Shown here: one piece after another, positions 9,431-18,494 of the stretch
Numbering within the stretch: position 1 is the stretch's first letter
Layout: each line of letters opens with the position of its first letter
Source of the DNA: Paracoccus acridae
Lineage (GTDB): Bacteria; Pseudomonadota; Alphaproteobacteria; Rhodobacterales; Rhodobacteraceae
Length of the DNA: 64,000 bases
Assembly (NCBI RefSeq): GCF_014642735.1
Contig: NZ_BMIV01000001.1
Coordinates: 547,318-611,317, forward strand
Direction of reading: 5' to 3'
Program-made: the position numbers and the translations under genes
The notes under the pieces: generated by a model
Seen by the model: the letters and a program-made list of their open reading frames with translations, nothing else
What the model was told of the DNA's origin: nothing
Databases searched by the model: none

Positions 9431-10852
9431 CTAGGCCGCCGACCCGCCCACCGTCAGCCCGCCGATCAGCAGCGTCGGCTGGCCCACGCCCACCGGCACC
9501 CATTGGCCCTGCTTGCCGCAATTGCCGATGCCCGGATCCAAGGCCATGTCGTTGCCGATGCCGCGCACCTGCTGCAGCGCGGTCGCCCCATCGCCGATCA
9601 GCGTGGCGCCCCGGATCGGGTCGCCCACCACGCCGTCCCTGACGCGGTAAGCCTCGGTGCAGGAAAACACGAACTTGCCGTTGGTGATGTCCACCTGGCC
9701 GCCGCCGAAGCCCACCGCATAGATGCCGTCGCGCAGTTCCGCCAGGATCGCGGCCGGATCCGCCTCGCCGCCGGGCATATAGGTGTTGGTCATCCGGGGC
9801 ATCGGCGCGTGCGAGAAGCTTTGCCGCCGGCCGTTGCCGGTGGGCTCCACCCCCATCAGCCGGGCGTTCTGGCGGTCCTGCATGTAGCCCACCAGGATCC
9901 CGTCCTCGATCAGCACGTTGCGGGCAGGGGGCATCCCTTCGTCATCGACGCCGATGCTGCCGCGGCGCTCGGGGATGGTGCCGTCGTCCACCACCGTCAC
10001 ACCGGGGGCTGCGACACGTTGTCCCATCAGTCCCGCAAAGGCCGAGGCCTTCTTGCGGTTGAAATCGCCTTCCAGCCCGTGGCCCACGGCCTCGTGCAGA
10101 AGGATGCCGGGCCAGCCGGGGCCAAGCACGACATCCATCACCCCGGCAGGCGCGGGGACCGAACGCAGGTTGACCAGGGCGATGCGCAGCGCCTCGTCCA
10201 CGGCGGGTTGCCAATGGGCGGGGTCCATCAGCCCTGCCAGCGGGATCCGCCCGCCGCCGCCATGGCCGCCGGATTCGCGCCGGTCGTTGTTTTCCACGAT
10301 CACGCTGACATTCAGCCGCGCCATGGGGCGGATATCGGTCACCAATCCCCCTTCGGGCCGCAGGATCGCCACCTGCTGCAGGGACGAGGCCAGGGAAACG
10401 GTCACCTGCACCACGCGAGGATCGCGGGAACGGGCGTAATCATCAATTTGGCGCAAAAGCTCAATGCGTTGGGCGAAAGGAATCCCCTCGGCCGGGTCGG
10501 CGGCCATGTAAAGCGGCTGGACCTGCATGGGCGCGGCAGGCGCCATCACGCCGCCGCCCTGGCCCACTGCCAGGCGCGCGGTTTCCGCCGCGCGGCGCAG
10601 GGCGGGTTCGGAAATCTCGGTCGAGTGGGCATAGCCCGTCACCTCGCCGCGCACGGCGCGCAATCCGAAGCCCTGTTCGGCGGTATAGCCCGAATTGCGC
10701 AGCCGCCCGTCGTCGAAGACCAGCGATTCCGACACCGTATGTTCAAGGAACAGTTCGCCATCCTCGGCCCCGGCCGTGGCCTCGCGCAGGATCGCCAGGG
10801 CGCGGTCGCGGTCCAGGTGGGTCGCGAAGGGGTCGAAGGGGGTTCGGCTCAT
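9431..10852 (-). CDS. tldD: TldD, metallopeptidase of the TldD/TldE pair
   Basis: The 473-aa protein contains the TldD zinc motif HEAVGHGLEGD (HExxxH) near the middle. It also has flanking signatures such as SSNRxxD-like regions and a C-terminal GxxVDITNGKFVFSCTEAY stretch. With TldE (not in this window) it degrades unfolded or modified peptides, and it matures microcin-type products in other bacteria. The ATG at 10852 has AGAAGG 12 bases upstream. The frame stays open to 11143 but that would run through the divergent promoter and into ctaC. Confidence 0.95.
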   Translation of the reverse strand: MSRTPFDPFATHLDRDRALAILREATAGAEDGELFLEHTVSESLVFDDGRLRNSGYTAEQGFGLRAVRGEVTGYAHSTEISEPALRRAAETARLAVGQGGGVMAPAAPMQVQPLYMAADPAEGIPFAQRIELLRQIDDYARSRDPRVVQVTVSLASSLQQVAILRPEGGLVTDIRPMARLNVSVIVENNDRRESGGHGGGGRIPLAGLMDPAHWQPAVDEALRIALVNLRSVPAPAGVMDVVLGPGWPGILLHEAVGHGLEGDFNRKKASAFAGLMGQRVAAPGVTVVDDGTIPERRGSIGVDDEGMPPARNVLIEDGILVGYMQDRQNARLMGVEPTGNGRRQSFSHAPMPRMTNTYMPGGEADPAAILAELRDGIYAVGFGGGQVDITNGKFVFSCTEAYRVRDGVVGDPIRGATLIGDGATALQQVRGIGNDMALDPGIGNCGKQGQWVPVGVGQPTLLIGGLTVGGSAA

Positions 10853-11021
10853 GACGGGGTTCATCCTTCTGGCGGCCCAATGCCGGTAATTTGCGCAGGC
10901 AGGCTTATGTATCACTTGCCCGTGGGGTCGAGATATGGTCATAGAACGGGGATTGTTAAAGGAAAAGGGCCGCCTTTGGGCGACCTGCGGTCGCGCGGCC
11001 GCGCCAGGATAACGGGATGGG

Positions 11022-11927
11022 ATGATGGCAATAGCGATGATTCGCCGGACAGTCGCGGCAGCTTCCGGGCTTGCGACGGCGGGAATGGTAGCCGGGTCGG
11101 CCTTTGCGCAGGACGTGTTGGGTGAACTGCCCGTGATCGGCAAGCCCGAGCCGCGCGGCGTGAACTTCCAGCCGGCGGCGACCGAACTGGCCCGCGATCA
11201 GCAATGGCTGGACCACTTCGTGCTGATCATCATCACCGTGATCACGGTCCTGGTCTGCACGCTGCTGCTGGTCGTGATCCTGCGCTATAACAAGCGGTCG
11301 AACCCGGTCCCGGCCAAGTTCACGCACAACACGCCGCTGGAAATCGCCTGGACGCTGGTTCCCGTGCTGATCCTGGTGATGATCGGCGCGTTTTCGTTGC
11401 CCGCGCTGTTCCGCAGCCAGGAAATGCCGGCCGACCCGGATGTCGTGATCAAGGCAACCGGGAACCAGTGGTACTGGTCCTATGAATATCCCGAAAACGG
11501 TGTCAGCTTCGATTCGATCATGCTGACCAAGGAAGAGCTGGCGGACTACGGCTATTCCGAGGATGAATACCTGCTGGCCACCGACACCGCCGTGGTCGTG
11601 CCCGTGGGCCAGACCGTGCTGCTGCAGGTGACGGCCAATGACGTGATCCATTCCTGGTCGGTCCCCGCCTTCGCCGTCAAGCAGGACGCCGTTCCGGGCC
11701 GCATTGCGCAGGCTTGGTTCAATGTCGAACAGGAAGGCGTCTATTTCGGTAACTGCTATGAACTGTGCGGCATCAACCATGCCTATATGCCGATCGTCGT
11801 GAAGGCGGTCAGCCCCGAAGTCTATGCCCAGTGGGTCGCCGAACAAGGCGGCACGCTGGAAGGCGCGCCTGCAACCGCAGCCGTGGAAACCACCGCTGCC
11901 GATGTTCAGGTGGCCAAGGCCGACTGA
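11022..11927 (+). CDS. ctaC: Cytochrome c oxidase subunit II (aa3 type)
   Basis: The 301-aa precursor has a signal peptide (cleavage likely after SAFA, about residue 29) and two membrane helices at about residues 65-88 and 108-130. The periplasmic cupredoxin domain follows. All CuA ligands are visible: the histidine in [10 protein letters not shown] and the cysteines, histidine and methionine in [12 protein letters not shown]. The aromatic electron-entry patch is [10 protein letters not shown]. It accepts electrons from cytochrome c. Starts at 11022, 11025 or 11037 are possible. It heads ctaC-ctaB-orf-ctaG-ctaE, the arrangement known from Paracoccus denitrificans; subunit I lies elsewhere. 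Confidence 0.97.
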   Translation: MMAIAMIRRTVAAASGLATAGMVAGSAFAQDVLGELPVIGKPEPRGVNFQPAATELARDQQWLDHFVLIIITVITVLVCTLLLVVILRYNKRSNPVPAKFTHNTPLEIAWTLVPVLILVMIGAFSLPALFRSQEMPADPDVVIKATGNQWYWSYEYPENGVSFDSIMLTKEELADYGYSEDEYLLATDTAVVVPVGQTVLLQVTANDVIHSWSVPAFAVKQDAVPGRIAQAWFNVEQEGVYFGNCYELCGINHAYMPIVVKAVSPEVYAQWVAEQGGTLEGAPATAAVETTAADVQVAKAD

Positions 11928-11968
11928 GCGTCGGCCCAACCAGCGACAGAAGCCAGACCGAAGACGAC

Positions 11969-12886
11969 ATGACCGACATCAACACCTATGAAGGCGCCCC
12001 CGAGGCCGAGTTCCGCGATTTCGTCGCGCTGCTGAAGCCGCGGGTGATGTCGCTGGTCGTCTTCACGGCCTTTGTCGGCCTGTGGGTCGCGCCGGTGGAT
12101 GTGCATCCCTTCATCGCCTTCTGCTCGGTCCTGTTCATCGCGCTTGGCGGCGGCGCATCGGGCGCGCTGAACATGTGGTATGACGCCGACATCGACGCGG
12201 TGATGCGGCGCACCCAGAGCCGCCCCATCCCGGCAGGCCGGATCGACGGGGGCGCGGCGCTGTCGCTGGGCCTGATCCTTGCGGGCTTTGCGGTGATGAT
12301 GCTGGGGCTGGCGGCGAACTGGTTCGCGGCGGGCTTTCTGGCCTTCACGATCTTCTTCTATGCCGTGGTCTATACGATCTGGCTGAAGCGCTGGACGCCG
12401 CAGAACATCGTGATCGGTGGCGCGGCGGGGGCATTCCCGCCGATGATCGGCTGGGCCTGCGCCACGGGCGGGATCAGCATCGAATCGCTTCTGATGTTCG
12501 CGCTGGTCTTCTTCTGGACGCCGCCGCATTTCTGGGCGCTCGCGCTGTTCATGAAGTCCGACTATCACGAGGCCAAGGTACCGATGCTGACGGTGACCCA
12601 TGGTCGCCCGGCCACGCGGCGCCACATCTTCGCCTATACGCTGGTGCTGGCGCCCTTTGCGATCTGGCTGGGGCTGACCCAGGTCGGCGGGCCGGTCTAT
12701 CTGGCGGCCTCGGTCGTGCTGAACGCGCTGTTCATCCATGGCGGCTGGCAGATCCTGCGCCGATCCGAGGAAACGGCCGTCGCCGATGGCTATGCTGTAG
12801 AAAAGCGGGTCTTCAAGCTGTCGCTTTATTACCTGTTCCTGCATTTCACGGCCCTTCTGGTGCAGAACTGGGTGGGGGGCTGGTAA
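11969..12886 (+). CDS. ctaB: Protoheme IX farnesyltransferase (heme O synthase)
   Basis: The 305-aa UbiA-family prenyltransferase has about eight or nine membrane helices. The two aspartate-rich motifs are [19 protein letters not shown] and, in the second half, [14 protein letters not shown]. It adds the farnesyl tail to heme b, making heme O, the precursor of heme A for the oxidase. It lies 41 bp after ctaC, and its stop overlaps the next start (TAATG). The frame is open upstream into ctaC, but the ATG at 11969 starts at the family-typical position. Confidence 0.96.
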   Translation: MTDINTYEGAPEAEFRDFVALLKPRVMSLVVFTAFVGLWVAPVDVHPFIAFCSVLFIALGGGASGALNMWYDADIDAVMRRTQSRPIPAGRIDGGAALSLGLILAGFAVMMLGLAANWFAAGFLAFTIFFYAVVYTIWLKRWTPQNIVIGGAAGAFPPMIGWACATGGISIESLLMFALVFFWTPPHFWALALFMKSDYHEAKVPMLTVTHGRPATRRHIFAYTLVLAPFAIWLGLTQVGGPVYLAASVVLNALFIHGGWQILRRSEETAVADGYAVEKRVFKLSLYYLFLHFTALLVQNWVGGW

Positions 12887-13080
12887 TGCCGCTGAGCGCA
12901 GAACATGAGATCCACAAGCGCCGCCGGTCCCGCAATGTCGGACTGGGGCTGGTGCTGGTGGCCTTTGTCGCCCTGGTCTTCGGACTGACCGTGGTCAAGG
13001 TGCAGCAGGGCGACATGATGGAGGCTTTCGATCACCAGCCTCGCGTGTCAGAACTGCCGGTCGAGGAGCCCCGCCCATGA
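12886..13080 (+). CDS. Small single-span membrane protein of the cta operon (CoxF-like)
   Basis: The 64-aa product has a basic cytoplasmic N-terminus (HKRRRSRN), one membrane helix at about residues 18-38 and a short periplasmic tail. It overlaps both neighbours (one base with ctaB, four with ctaG), so it is surely translated as part of the operon. Proteins of this size and place occur between ctaB and ctaG in Rhodobacterales and are often labelled CoxF. Their exact role in oxidase assembly is not known to me. Confidence 0.8.
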   Translation: MPLSAEHEIHKRRRSRNVGLGLVLVAFVALVFGLTVVKVQQGDMMEAFDHQPRVSELPVEEPRP

Positions 13081-13649
13081 GCCGCATGTCCCCTGAAAAG
13101 AAGACCGTCACCTGGCTGGTGGGCGTCGTCATCACCATGGGCGCCCTGGCCTGGGCCGCCGTTCCCTTCTATGACTGGTTCTGCCGCGTCACCGGCTTTG
13201 GCGGCACCACGCAGGTCGCGGTCGCGGCCCCCGACCAGGTGCTGGACGAGGTCGTGCGCGTCCGCTTCGACGCCAATGTCGACAAGAACATGGAATGGAC
13301 CTTCCGGCCCATGCAGACCAGCATGGAGATCAAGCTGGGCGAGAACGGCCTTGCCTTCTACGAGGCGATCAACAATTCCGACGTGCCGATCACCGGCACC
13401 GCCAGCTACAACGTCGCGCCGGAAGTGTCGGGCTATTACTTCAGCAAGATCGAGTGCTTCTGCTTCACCGAGCAGACCTTGCAGCCGGGCGAACGGATCG
13501 AGATGCCGGTCAGCTTCTATGTGGACCCGGACCTTCTCAAGGACCGCGATGCAAGCTGGATCAGGGACATCACCCTGTCCTATACCTTCCACCGGACCGA
13601 GCCGAAGCAGGCGGCGCTTGACGCCGAGCCGGCCGATAACGTCAATTGA
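13077..13649 (+). CDS. ctaG: CtaG/Cox11 copper chaperone for cytochrome c oxidase
   Basis: The 190-aa protein has a single N-terminal membrane helix (about residues 12-32) and a periplasmic immunoglobulin-like domain. The copper-binding CFCF motif is present in [10 protein letters not shown], and a third cysteine follows the helix in YDWFCRVTG. It delivers copper to the CuB site of subunit I. It is translationally coupled (ATGA) to the small membrane protein upstream and precedes ctaE by 28 bp. Confidence 0.97.
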   Translation: MSRMSPEKKTVTWLVGVVITMGALAWAAVPFYDWFCRVTGFGGTTQVAVAAPDQVLDEVVRVRFDANVDKNMEWTFRPMQTSMEIKLGENGLAFYEAINNSDVPITGTASYNVAPEVSGYYFSKIECFCFTEQTLQPGERIEMPVSFYVDPDLLKDRDASWIRDITLSYTFHRTEPKQAALDAEPADNVN

Positions 13650-13677
13650 ATACTTGAGGAGCCGACGGGGACAGCTC

Positions 13678-14508
13678 ATGGCGCACGCAAAGAACCACGA
13701 TTACCATATCCTTCCGCCGTCGATCTGGCCCTTCGTCGCTGCCATCTCGGCCTTCCTGATGCTTTATGGCGCGGTGGGCTGGATGCATGCGGACGAAGTC
13801 AGCCTGCTGGGAATTCCCGTCAACGGTCCCTGGCTGTTCCTGATCGGCCTCGTCGGCGTGCTGTATGTGATGTACAGCTGGTGGGCCGACGTGATCCGCG
13901 AAAGCCAGGCCGGGGATCATACCCCCGTGGTGCGGATCGGCCTGCAATACGGCTTCATCCTGTTCATCATCTCGGAATTGATGTTCTTCGTCGCGTGGTT
14001 CTGGAACTTCATCAAGAACGCGATGTATCCGATGGGGCCGGAAAGCCCGATCAAGGACGGCGTCTGGCCGCCCGAAGGCATCGTGACCTTCGATCCCTGG
14101 CATCTGCCCTTCATCAACACGCTGATCCTGCTGTTGTCAGGCGTGGCCGTGACCTGGGCGCACCACGCGCTTGTCCACGACAACGACCGCAAGACGACCA
14201 TCAACGGCTTGATCGTCGCGGTGGTCCTGGGCGTGATCTTCACGTTCCTGCAGGGCTATGAATACAGCCATGCGGCCTTCGGCCTGGCCGACACGTCCTA
14301 TGCCAGCGCCTTCTATCTGGCGACCGGCTTCCACGGCTTCCACGTCATCATCGGCACGATCTTCCTGGCGGTCTGCCTGTTCCGGATGCTGAACGGCCAG
14401 ATGGACCAGGAAAAGCACATCGGGTTCGAGGCTGCTGCCTGGTATTGGCACTTCGTCGACGTGGTCTGGCTGTTCCTGTTCGCCGTGATCTATATCTGGG
14501 GCAGCTGA
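13678..14508 (+). CDS. ctaE: Cytochrome c oxidase subunit III
   Basis: The 276-aa protein has seven membrane helices. It shows the signatures [14 protein letters not shown] at the N-terminus, [25 protein letters not shown] and [13 protein letters not shown], ending in [12 protein letters not shown]. It stabilises the proton-pumping subunit I. The ATG at 13678 has GGGGA 6 bases upstream. A longer open frame reaching back to 13171 lies inside ctaG in another phase. A strong terminator hairpin follows 23 bp after the stop. Confidence 0.97.
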   Translation: MAHAKNHDYHILPPSIWPFVAAISAFLMLYGAVGWMHADEVSLLGIPVNGPWLFLIGLVGVLYVMYSWWADVIRESQAGDHTPVVRIGLQYGFILFIISELMFFVAWFWNFIKNAMYPMGPESPIKDGVWPPEGIVTFDPWHLPFINTLILLLSGVAVTWAHHALVHDNDRKTTINGLIVAVVLGVIFTFLQGYEYSHAAFGLADTSYASAFYLATGFHGFHVIIGTIFLAVCLFRMLNGQMDQEKHIGFEAAAWYWHFVDVVWLFLFAVIYIWGS

Positions 14509-14531
14509 TCCCCGCCCTTTCCGAAACGCGA

Positions 14532-14562
14532 CGCGCGGGGCCGACCCCGCGCGTTTTTCTTT
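14532..14562 (+). terminator. Intrinsic terminator after ctaE
   Basis: A perfect 9-bp stem (CGCGCGGGG 14532-14540 with CCCCGCGCG 14545-14553) with a 4-nt loop is followed by TTTTTCTTT. It closes the ctaC-ctaE transcript 15 bp before surf1, so surf1-thrC probably depend on read-through or a separate promoter. Confidence 0.85.
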
Positions 14563-14577
14563 GATGGCTTTCCCTTC

Positions 14578-15246
14578 ATGCGCCGCATCCTGTTTCCCCT
14601 GATCCTCGGCATCGTCGGCTGCGCGATCCTGATCCAGCTTGGCCTGTGGCAGTTGCGCCGGATGGAGTGGAAGGAAGGCGTGATCGCCAACATCGAGGCC
14701 GGGATCGACGCCGATCCCGTGCCCCTGCCGGAGGTGATCGACCCGTCGATGAAATACCTGCCGGTCACCGTCAGCGGCACCACCGGGGCCGAGATCGACG
14801 TGCTGTCCCACACCCGCGAACAGGGCGGCGGATACCAGGTCGTGTCGCGCTTCATCACCGATGACGGGCGGGCGATCATGCTGGACCGCGGCTTTGTCCC
14901 GCAGGAACTGCGCCATGTCGAACGCCCCCCGACCCGACTTTCCGTGCGCGGCAACCTGCATTGGCCGGACGAAAAGGGCGACGCCACCCCTGATCCGAAC
15001 CTGGAGGAAAACATCTGGTTCGCCCGCGACGTGCCCGCCATGGCCGAGGTGCTGGATACGGAACCCGTGCTGGTCGTCGCAAGCTTCGTCGAAGGCGACG
15101 CCCAAGGGGTCGAACCGATCCCCGTCGCGGTCGAGGGGATCCCCAACAACCACCTGTCCTATGCCGTCCAGTGGTTCCTGATCGCGGCGACCTGGGCAGG
15201 GATGACAGTCGGCCTGATCTGGCGTATCAGGCAGCGGAAATACTGA
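14578..15246 (+). CDS. surf1: SURF1-family cytochrome oxidase biogenesis protein
   Basis: The 222-aa protein has the SURF1 layout: a membrane helix at each end (about residues 5-22 and 198-216) enclosing a periplasmic domain. Signatures are LGLWQLRRMEWKE after the first helix and NNHLSYAVQWFLIA at the second. It assists heme A insertion into subunit I. It follows the oxidase genes but is separated from ctaE by a terminator. thrC starts 10 bp downstream. Confidence 0.94.
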   Translation: MRRILFPLILGIVGCAILIQLGLWQLRRMEWKEGVIANIEAGIDADPVPLPEVIDPSMKYLPVTVSGTTGAEIDVLSHTREQGGGYQVVSRFITDDGRAIMLDRGFVPQELRHVERPPTRLSVRGNLHWPDEKGDATPDPNLEENIWFARDVPAMAEVLDTEPVLVVASFVEGDAQGVEPIPVAVEGIPNNHLSYAVQWFLIAATWAGMTVGLIWRIRQRKY

Positions 15247-15256
15247 GGGAATACGG

Positions 15257-16633
15257 ATGCGCTACGTCTCGACGCGGGGTCAGGCCCCGGTGCTGAACTT
15301 CGAAGGGGCCATGCTGTCGGGACTGGCCCGCGACGGCGGGCTGTACCTGCCCGAGACGATTCCGGCCTTTGGCGGCCTGAACGACCTGGACGGGTTGCCC
15401 TATGAGGAAGTGGCCTTCCGCGTCATCCGTCCCTTTACCGGCGACAGCTTCACCGACGCGGAACTGCGCGGCGCCATCGACCGCGCCTATGGGCGCATCG
15501 AACACACCGCCAAGGCCCCCCTGCGCCAGTTGGCCCCCGGCCATCACCTGCTGGAACTGTTCCACGGCCCGACCCTGGCCTTCAAGGACTTCGCCATGCA
15601 GTTGATCGCGCAACTGTTCGAGATTGCGTTGAAGCGGTCGGGCCAGCGGATCACCATCGTCGGCGCGACCTCGGGCGATACCGGATCGGCGGCCATCGAG
15701 GCCTTCAAGGGCATCGACAATGTCGATGTCTTCATCATGTTCCCCCATGGCCGCGTCAGCGAGGTGCAGCGCCGCCAGATGACCACGCCCGACGCCGCCA
15801 ATGTCCATGCGCTTGCCGTGACCGGCCATTTCGACGACTGCCAGGCGCGGCTGAAGGATCTGTTCAACGACCATGCCTTCCGCGACAACGTGGGCTTGGC
15901 GGGCGTCAACAGCATCAACTGGGCGCGCGTGGTGGCGCAGATCGTCTATTACTTTACCGCAACCGCCAGCCTGGGGATGCGCGAGACGGACTTTACCGTT
16001 CCCACCGGCAATTTCGGCGACATCTTCGCGGGGTCGGTCGCACGGGCCATGGGCCTGCCGATCCGCCGCCTGATCGTGGCGACGAACCAGAACGACATCC
16101 TGCACCGCGCGCTGACCACGGGCGAATACCGCGTCGGCACGGTCGAGCCTTCGATCAGCCCGTCGATGGACATCCAGGTCAGCTCGAACTTCGAACGCGC
16201 GCTTTATCTGGCCTATGGCGGCGACGCGGCGGCGATTTCGCAACTGATGGACGAATTGAAGGCGGGCGGCTTCACCATCAGCCAGGGCGCCTTGCAGGCC
16301 CTGCGCGAACAATACCTGTCGGGCCGCGTGTCCGAGGACGAGACCATCGCCATGATCCGCACCATCCGCGCCGAAACGGGCGAGGTCCTGTGCCCCCACA
16401 GCGCCGTGGGCGTGGCGGTGGCGCGCCAGCACATCGAACCCGGCGTGCCGATGGTGACGCTGGCTACTGCCCATCCCGCCAAGTTCCCCGACGCGGTGGA
16501 ACAGGCCATCGGCCTGCGCCCCCCGCTGCCGCCGCATATGGCGACCCTGTTCGACCTGCCCGAGCGTGTGACGCGGGTTGAAAACGACGTCGAGGCGCTT
16601 AAATCGCTGATCCTTGACCGGAGAACCCAGTGA
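15257..16633 (+). CDS. thrC: Threonine synthase
   Basis: The 458-aa PLP enzyme converts O-phosphohomoserine to threonine. It starts with the family signature MRYVSTRG; the PLP lysine is K110 in GPTLAFKDFAMQ. The phosphate-binding GATSGDTGSAA lies near residue 140 and the GNFGD motif near residue 250. The length fits the longer enterobacterial/fungal type. It lies in a run with surf1 and the M16 peptidase, whose start overlaps by 4 bp. Confidence 0.97.
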   Translation: MRYVSTRGQAPVLNFEGAMLSGLARDGGLYLPETIPAFGGLNDLDGLPYEEVAFRVIRPFTGDSFTDAELRGAIDRAYGRIEHTAKAPLRQLAPGHHLLELFHGPTLAFKDFAMQLIAQLFEIALKRSGQRITIVGATSGDTGSAAIEAFKGIDNVDVFIMFPHGRVSEVQRRQMTTPDAANVHALAVTGHFDDCQARLKDLFNDHAFRDNVGLAGVNSINWARVVAQIVYYFTATASLGMRETDFTVPTGNFGDIFAGSVARAMGLPIRRLIVATNQNDILHRALTTGEYRVGTVEPSISPSMDIQVSSNFERALYLAYGGDAAAISQLMDELKAGGFTISQGALQALREQYLSGRVSEDETIAMIRTIRAETGEVLCPHSAVGVAVARQHIEPGVPMVTLATAHPAKFPDAVEQAIGLRPPLPPHMATLFDLPERVTRVENDVEALKSLILDRRTQ

Positions 16634-17904
16634 ACAAAGACGCCCATCTGCAGGTAACGACCCTTTCCAACGGCTTGCGCATCGCCACGCGCCTGATGCC
16701 GGGGCTGCATTCCACGGCGCTTGGCGTCTGGGTCAATGCGGGCGGGCGCAACGAACGGCCCGAACAGAACGGGATCGCGCATTTCCTGGAACACATGGCC
16801 TTCAAGGGCACGGCGACCCGCACCGCCCTGCAGATCGCCGAGGCGATCGAGGATGTGGGCGGCTATATCAACGCCTATACCTCGCGCGATGCGACGGCCT
16901 ATTACGTCCGGGTGCTGGAAGACGATGTGGACCTGGCCTTCGACGTCATGTCCGACATCGTGCTGAACCCGATCTTCGACGAGCGCGAGATCGAGGTCGA
17001 GCGCGGCGTGATCCTGCAGGAAATCGGGCAGTCGATGGACACGCCCGACGACATCATCTTCGACTGGCTGCAAGAGGCCGCCTATCCCAACCAGCCGATG
17101 GGCCGCACCATCCTTGGCCCGGCCGAACGGGTCAGCAGCTTCGGCCGCGCCGACCTGGCGGGCTTTGTCGCGGAAAACTATGGCCCCGGCCAGATGATCG
17201 TGGCGGCCGCCGGCGCGGTCGATCACGACCGCATCGTGCGGCTGGCCGAACGCGCCTTCGGGCATCTTGCCCCGGTCACCCAGGCGCCCCGAGAGGCCGC
17301 ACGCTGGCAGGGACTGGAAACGCGCAAGGTCAAGAAGCTGGAACAGGCGCATTTCGCCCTGGCCCTGGAAGGGCCGGGCTATCTTGCGCCCGATTTCTAT
17401 GCCGCGCAGATCTTCTCCTCGGCGCTAGGGGGCGGCATGTCCTCGCGCCTGTTCCAGAAGATCCGCGAGGAACGGGGCCTGTGCTATACGATCTTCGCGC
17501 AGTCGGGCTTTCACGACGACACCGGGATGCTGACCATCTATGCCGGCACGGGGGCCGAGGATCTGGCCGACCTGTCCACCCTGACCATCGACGAGATGAA
17601 GCGCGCCGCCGCCGACATGTCCGAGGCCGAGGTCGCCCGCGCCAAGGCGCAGTTGCGCGCCAGCCTGCTGATGTCGCTGGAAAGCCCCTCGGCCCAGGCC
17701 GAGCGCATGGCGCGGACCCTGGCGATCTGGGGCCGGGTGCCCGACGCGGCCGAGGTCGCCGACCGCATTGCGGCAGTGACAGTGGCCGAGGTTCGCGCCC
17801 ATGCCGAAGGCCTGATCGGCCAAGCCCGTCCGGCCCTGGCGCTCTATGGCCCCGTCAAGGCCGCCCCCGACCTGGAAACCCTGGCCGAAAGGCTTGCCGC
17901 CTGA
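16630..17904 (+). CDS. M16-family zinc peptidase (mitochondrial processing peptidase-like)
   Basis: The 424-aa protein has the inverted zinc motif HFLEH (H51, E54, H55) in GIAHFLEHMAFKGT. A downstream glutamate lies in EVERGVILQEIGQS, completing the metal site. A second, inactive M16 domain fills the C-terminal half with the flexible GGGMSSRLFQKIREERGLCY stretch. Thus it belongs to the catalytic type. The substrate is unknown; the relatives include the mitochondrial processing peptidase beta subunit. It overlaps thrC by 4 bp and the downstream GNAT by one base. Confidence 0.93.
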   Translation: MNKDAHLQVTTLSNGLRIATRLMPGLHSTALGVWVNAGGRNERPEQNGIAHFLEHMAFKGTATRTALQIAEAIEDVGGYINAYTSRDATAYYVRVLEDDVDLAFDVMSDIVLNPIFDEREIEVERGVILQEIGQSMDTPDDIIFDWLQEAAYPNQPMGRTILGPAERVSSFGRADLAGFVAENYGPGQMIVAAAGAVDHDRIVRLAERAFGHLAPVTQAPREAARWQGLETRKVKKLEQAHFALALEGPGYLAPDFYAAQIFSSALGGGMSSRLFQKIREERGLCYTIFAQSGFHDDTGMLTIYAGTGAEDLADLSTLTIDEMKRAAADMSEAEVARAKAQLRASLLMSLESPSAQAERMARTLAIWGRVPDAAEVADRIAAVTVAEVRAHAEGLIGQARPALALYGPVKAAPDLETLAERLAA

Positions 17905-18485
17905 TGTTCCTGCGACCGCGGCCCGTCAGGTTGGAAACCGAGCGGATCGTGCTGCGCCTGCCTGCCCATGGGGATTTCCACGCCTGGACATCCCTGCGGC
18001 AGTCCAGCCGGGATTTCCTGACGCCTTGGGAGCCCGTCTGGTCGCCCGACCACCTGTCGCGCAAAAGCTTTGTGAACCGCGTCTATTGGGCGGCGCGGGC
18101 CGCGCGCGGGGGCACGGCGCTGCCCTTGTTCCTGGTCCGCCGGGACGGCGTGTTGCTGGGGGCGATCACGCTGGACAACATCCGCCGCGGCCCGGCGCAA
18201 TCGGGCACCATCGGCTATTGGATCGGTCAGCCCTTCGCCCGCCAGGGCTATATGCGCGAGGCGATCGGCCTCTTGGTGCATCATGCTTTCACCGCCATGG
18301 ACCTGAGCCGGGTCGAGGCCGCCTGCCTGCCGGAGAACGCCGCCTCGCGCGGGGTTCTGGAAAAGTCGGGCTTCAAGTATGAAGGCGTCGCGCAAAGCTA
18401 TCTGCAGATCGACGGGCGGTGGCGGAATCATGTGCTTTACGCCAACCTGCGCAGCGACCGGCGGGGCCGGACCGACGCCCGATAG
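17904..18485 (+). CDS. rimJ: GNAT N-acetyltransferase, RimJ/RimL type
   Basis: The 193-aa protein starts with RLETERIVLRLPAHGD and contains the acetyl-CoA region GTIGYWIGQPFARQGYMREA, followed by NAASRGVLEKSGF. This is the RimJ/RimL ribosomal-protein alanine acetyltransferase subfamily. The actual substrate cannot be told from sequence. Its ATG overlaps the M16 peptidase stop (TGATG), so translation is coupled. A longer frame opening at 16614 is only a shadow within the peptidase gene. Confidence 0.85.
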   Translation: MFLRPRPVRLETERIVLRLPAHGDFHAWTSLRQSSRDFLTPWEPVWSPDHLSRKSFVNRVYWAARAARGGTALPLFLVRRDGVLLGAITLDNIRRGPAQSGTIGYWIGQPFARQGYMREAIGLLVHHAFTAMDLSRVEAACLPENAASRGVLEKSGFKYEGVAQSYLQIDGRWRNHVLYANLRSDRRGRTDAR

Positions 18486-18494
18486 GACAAGATC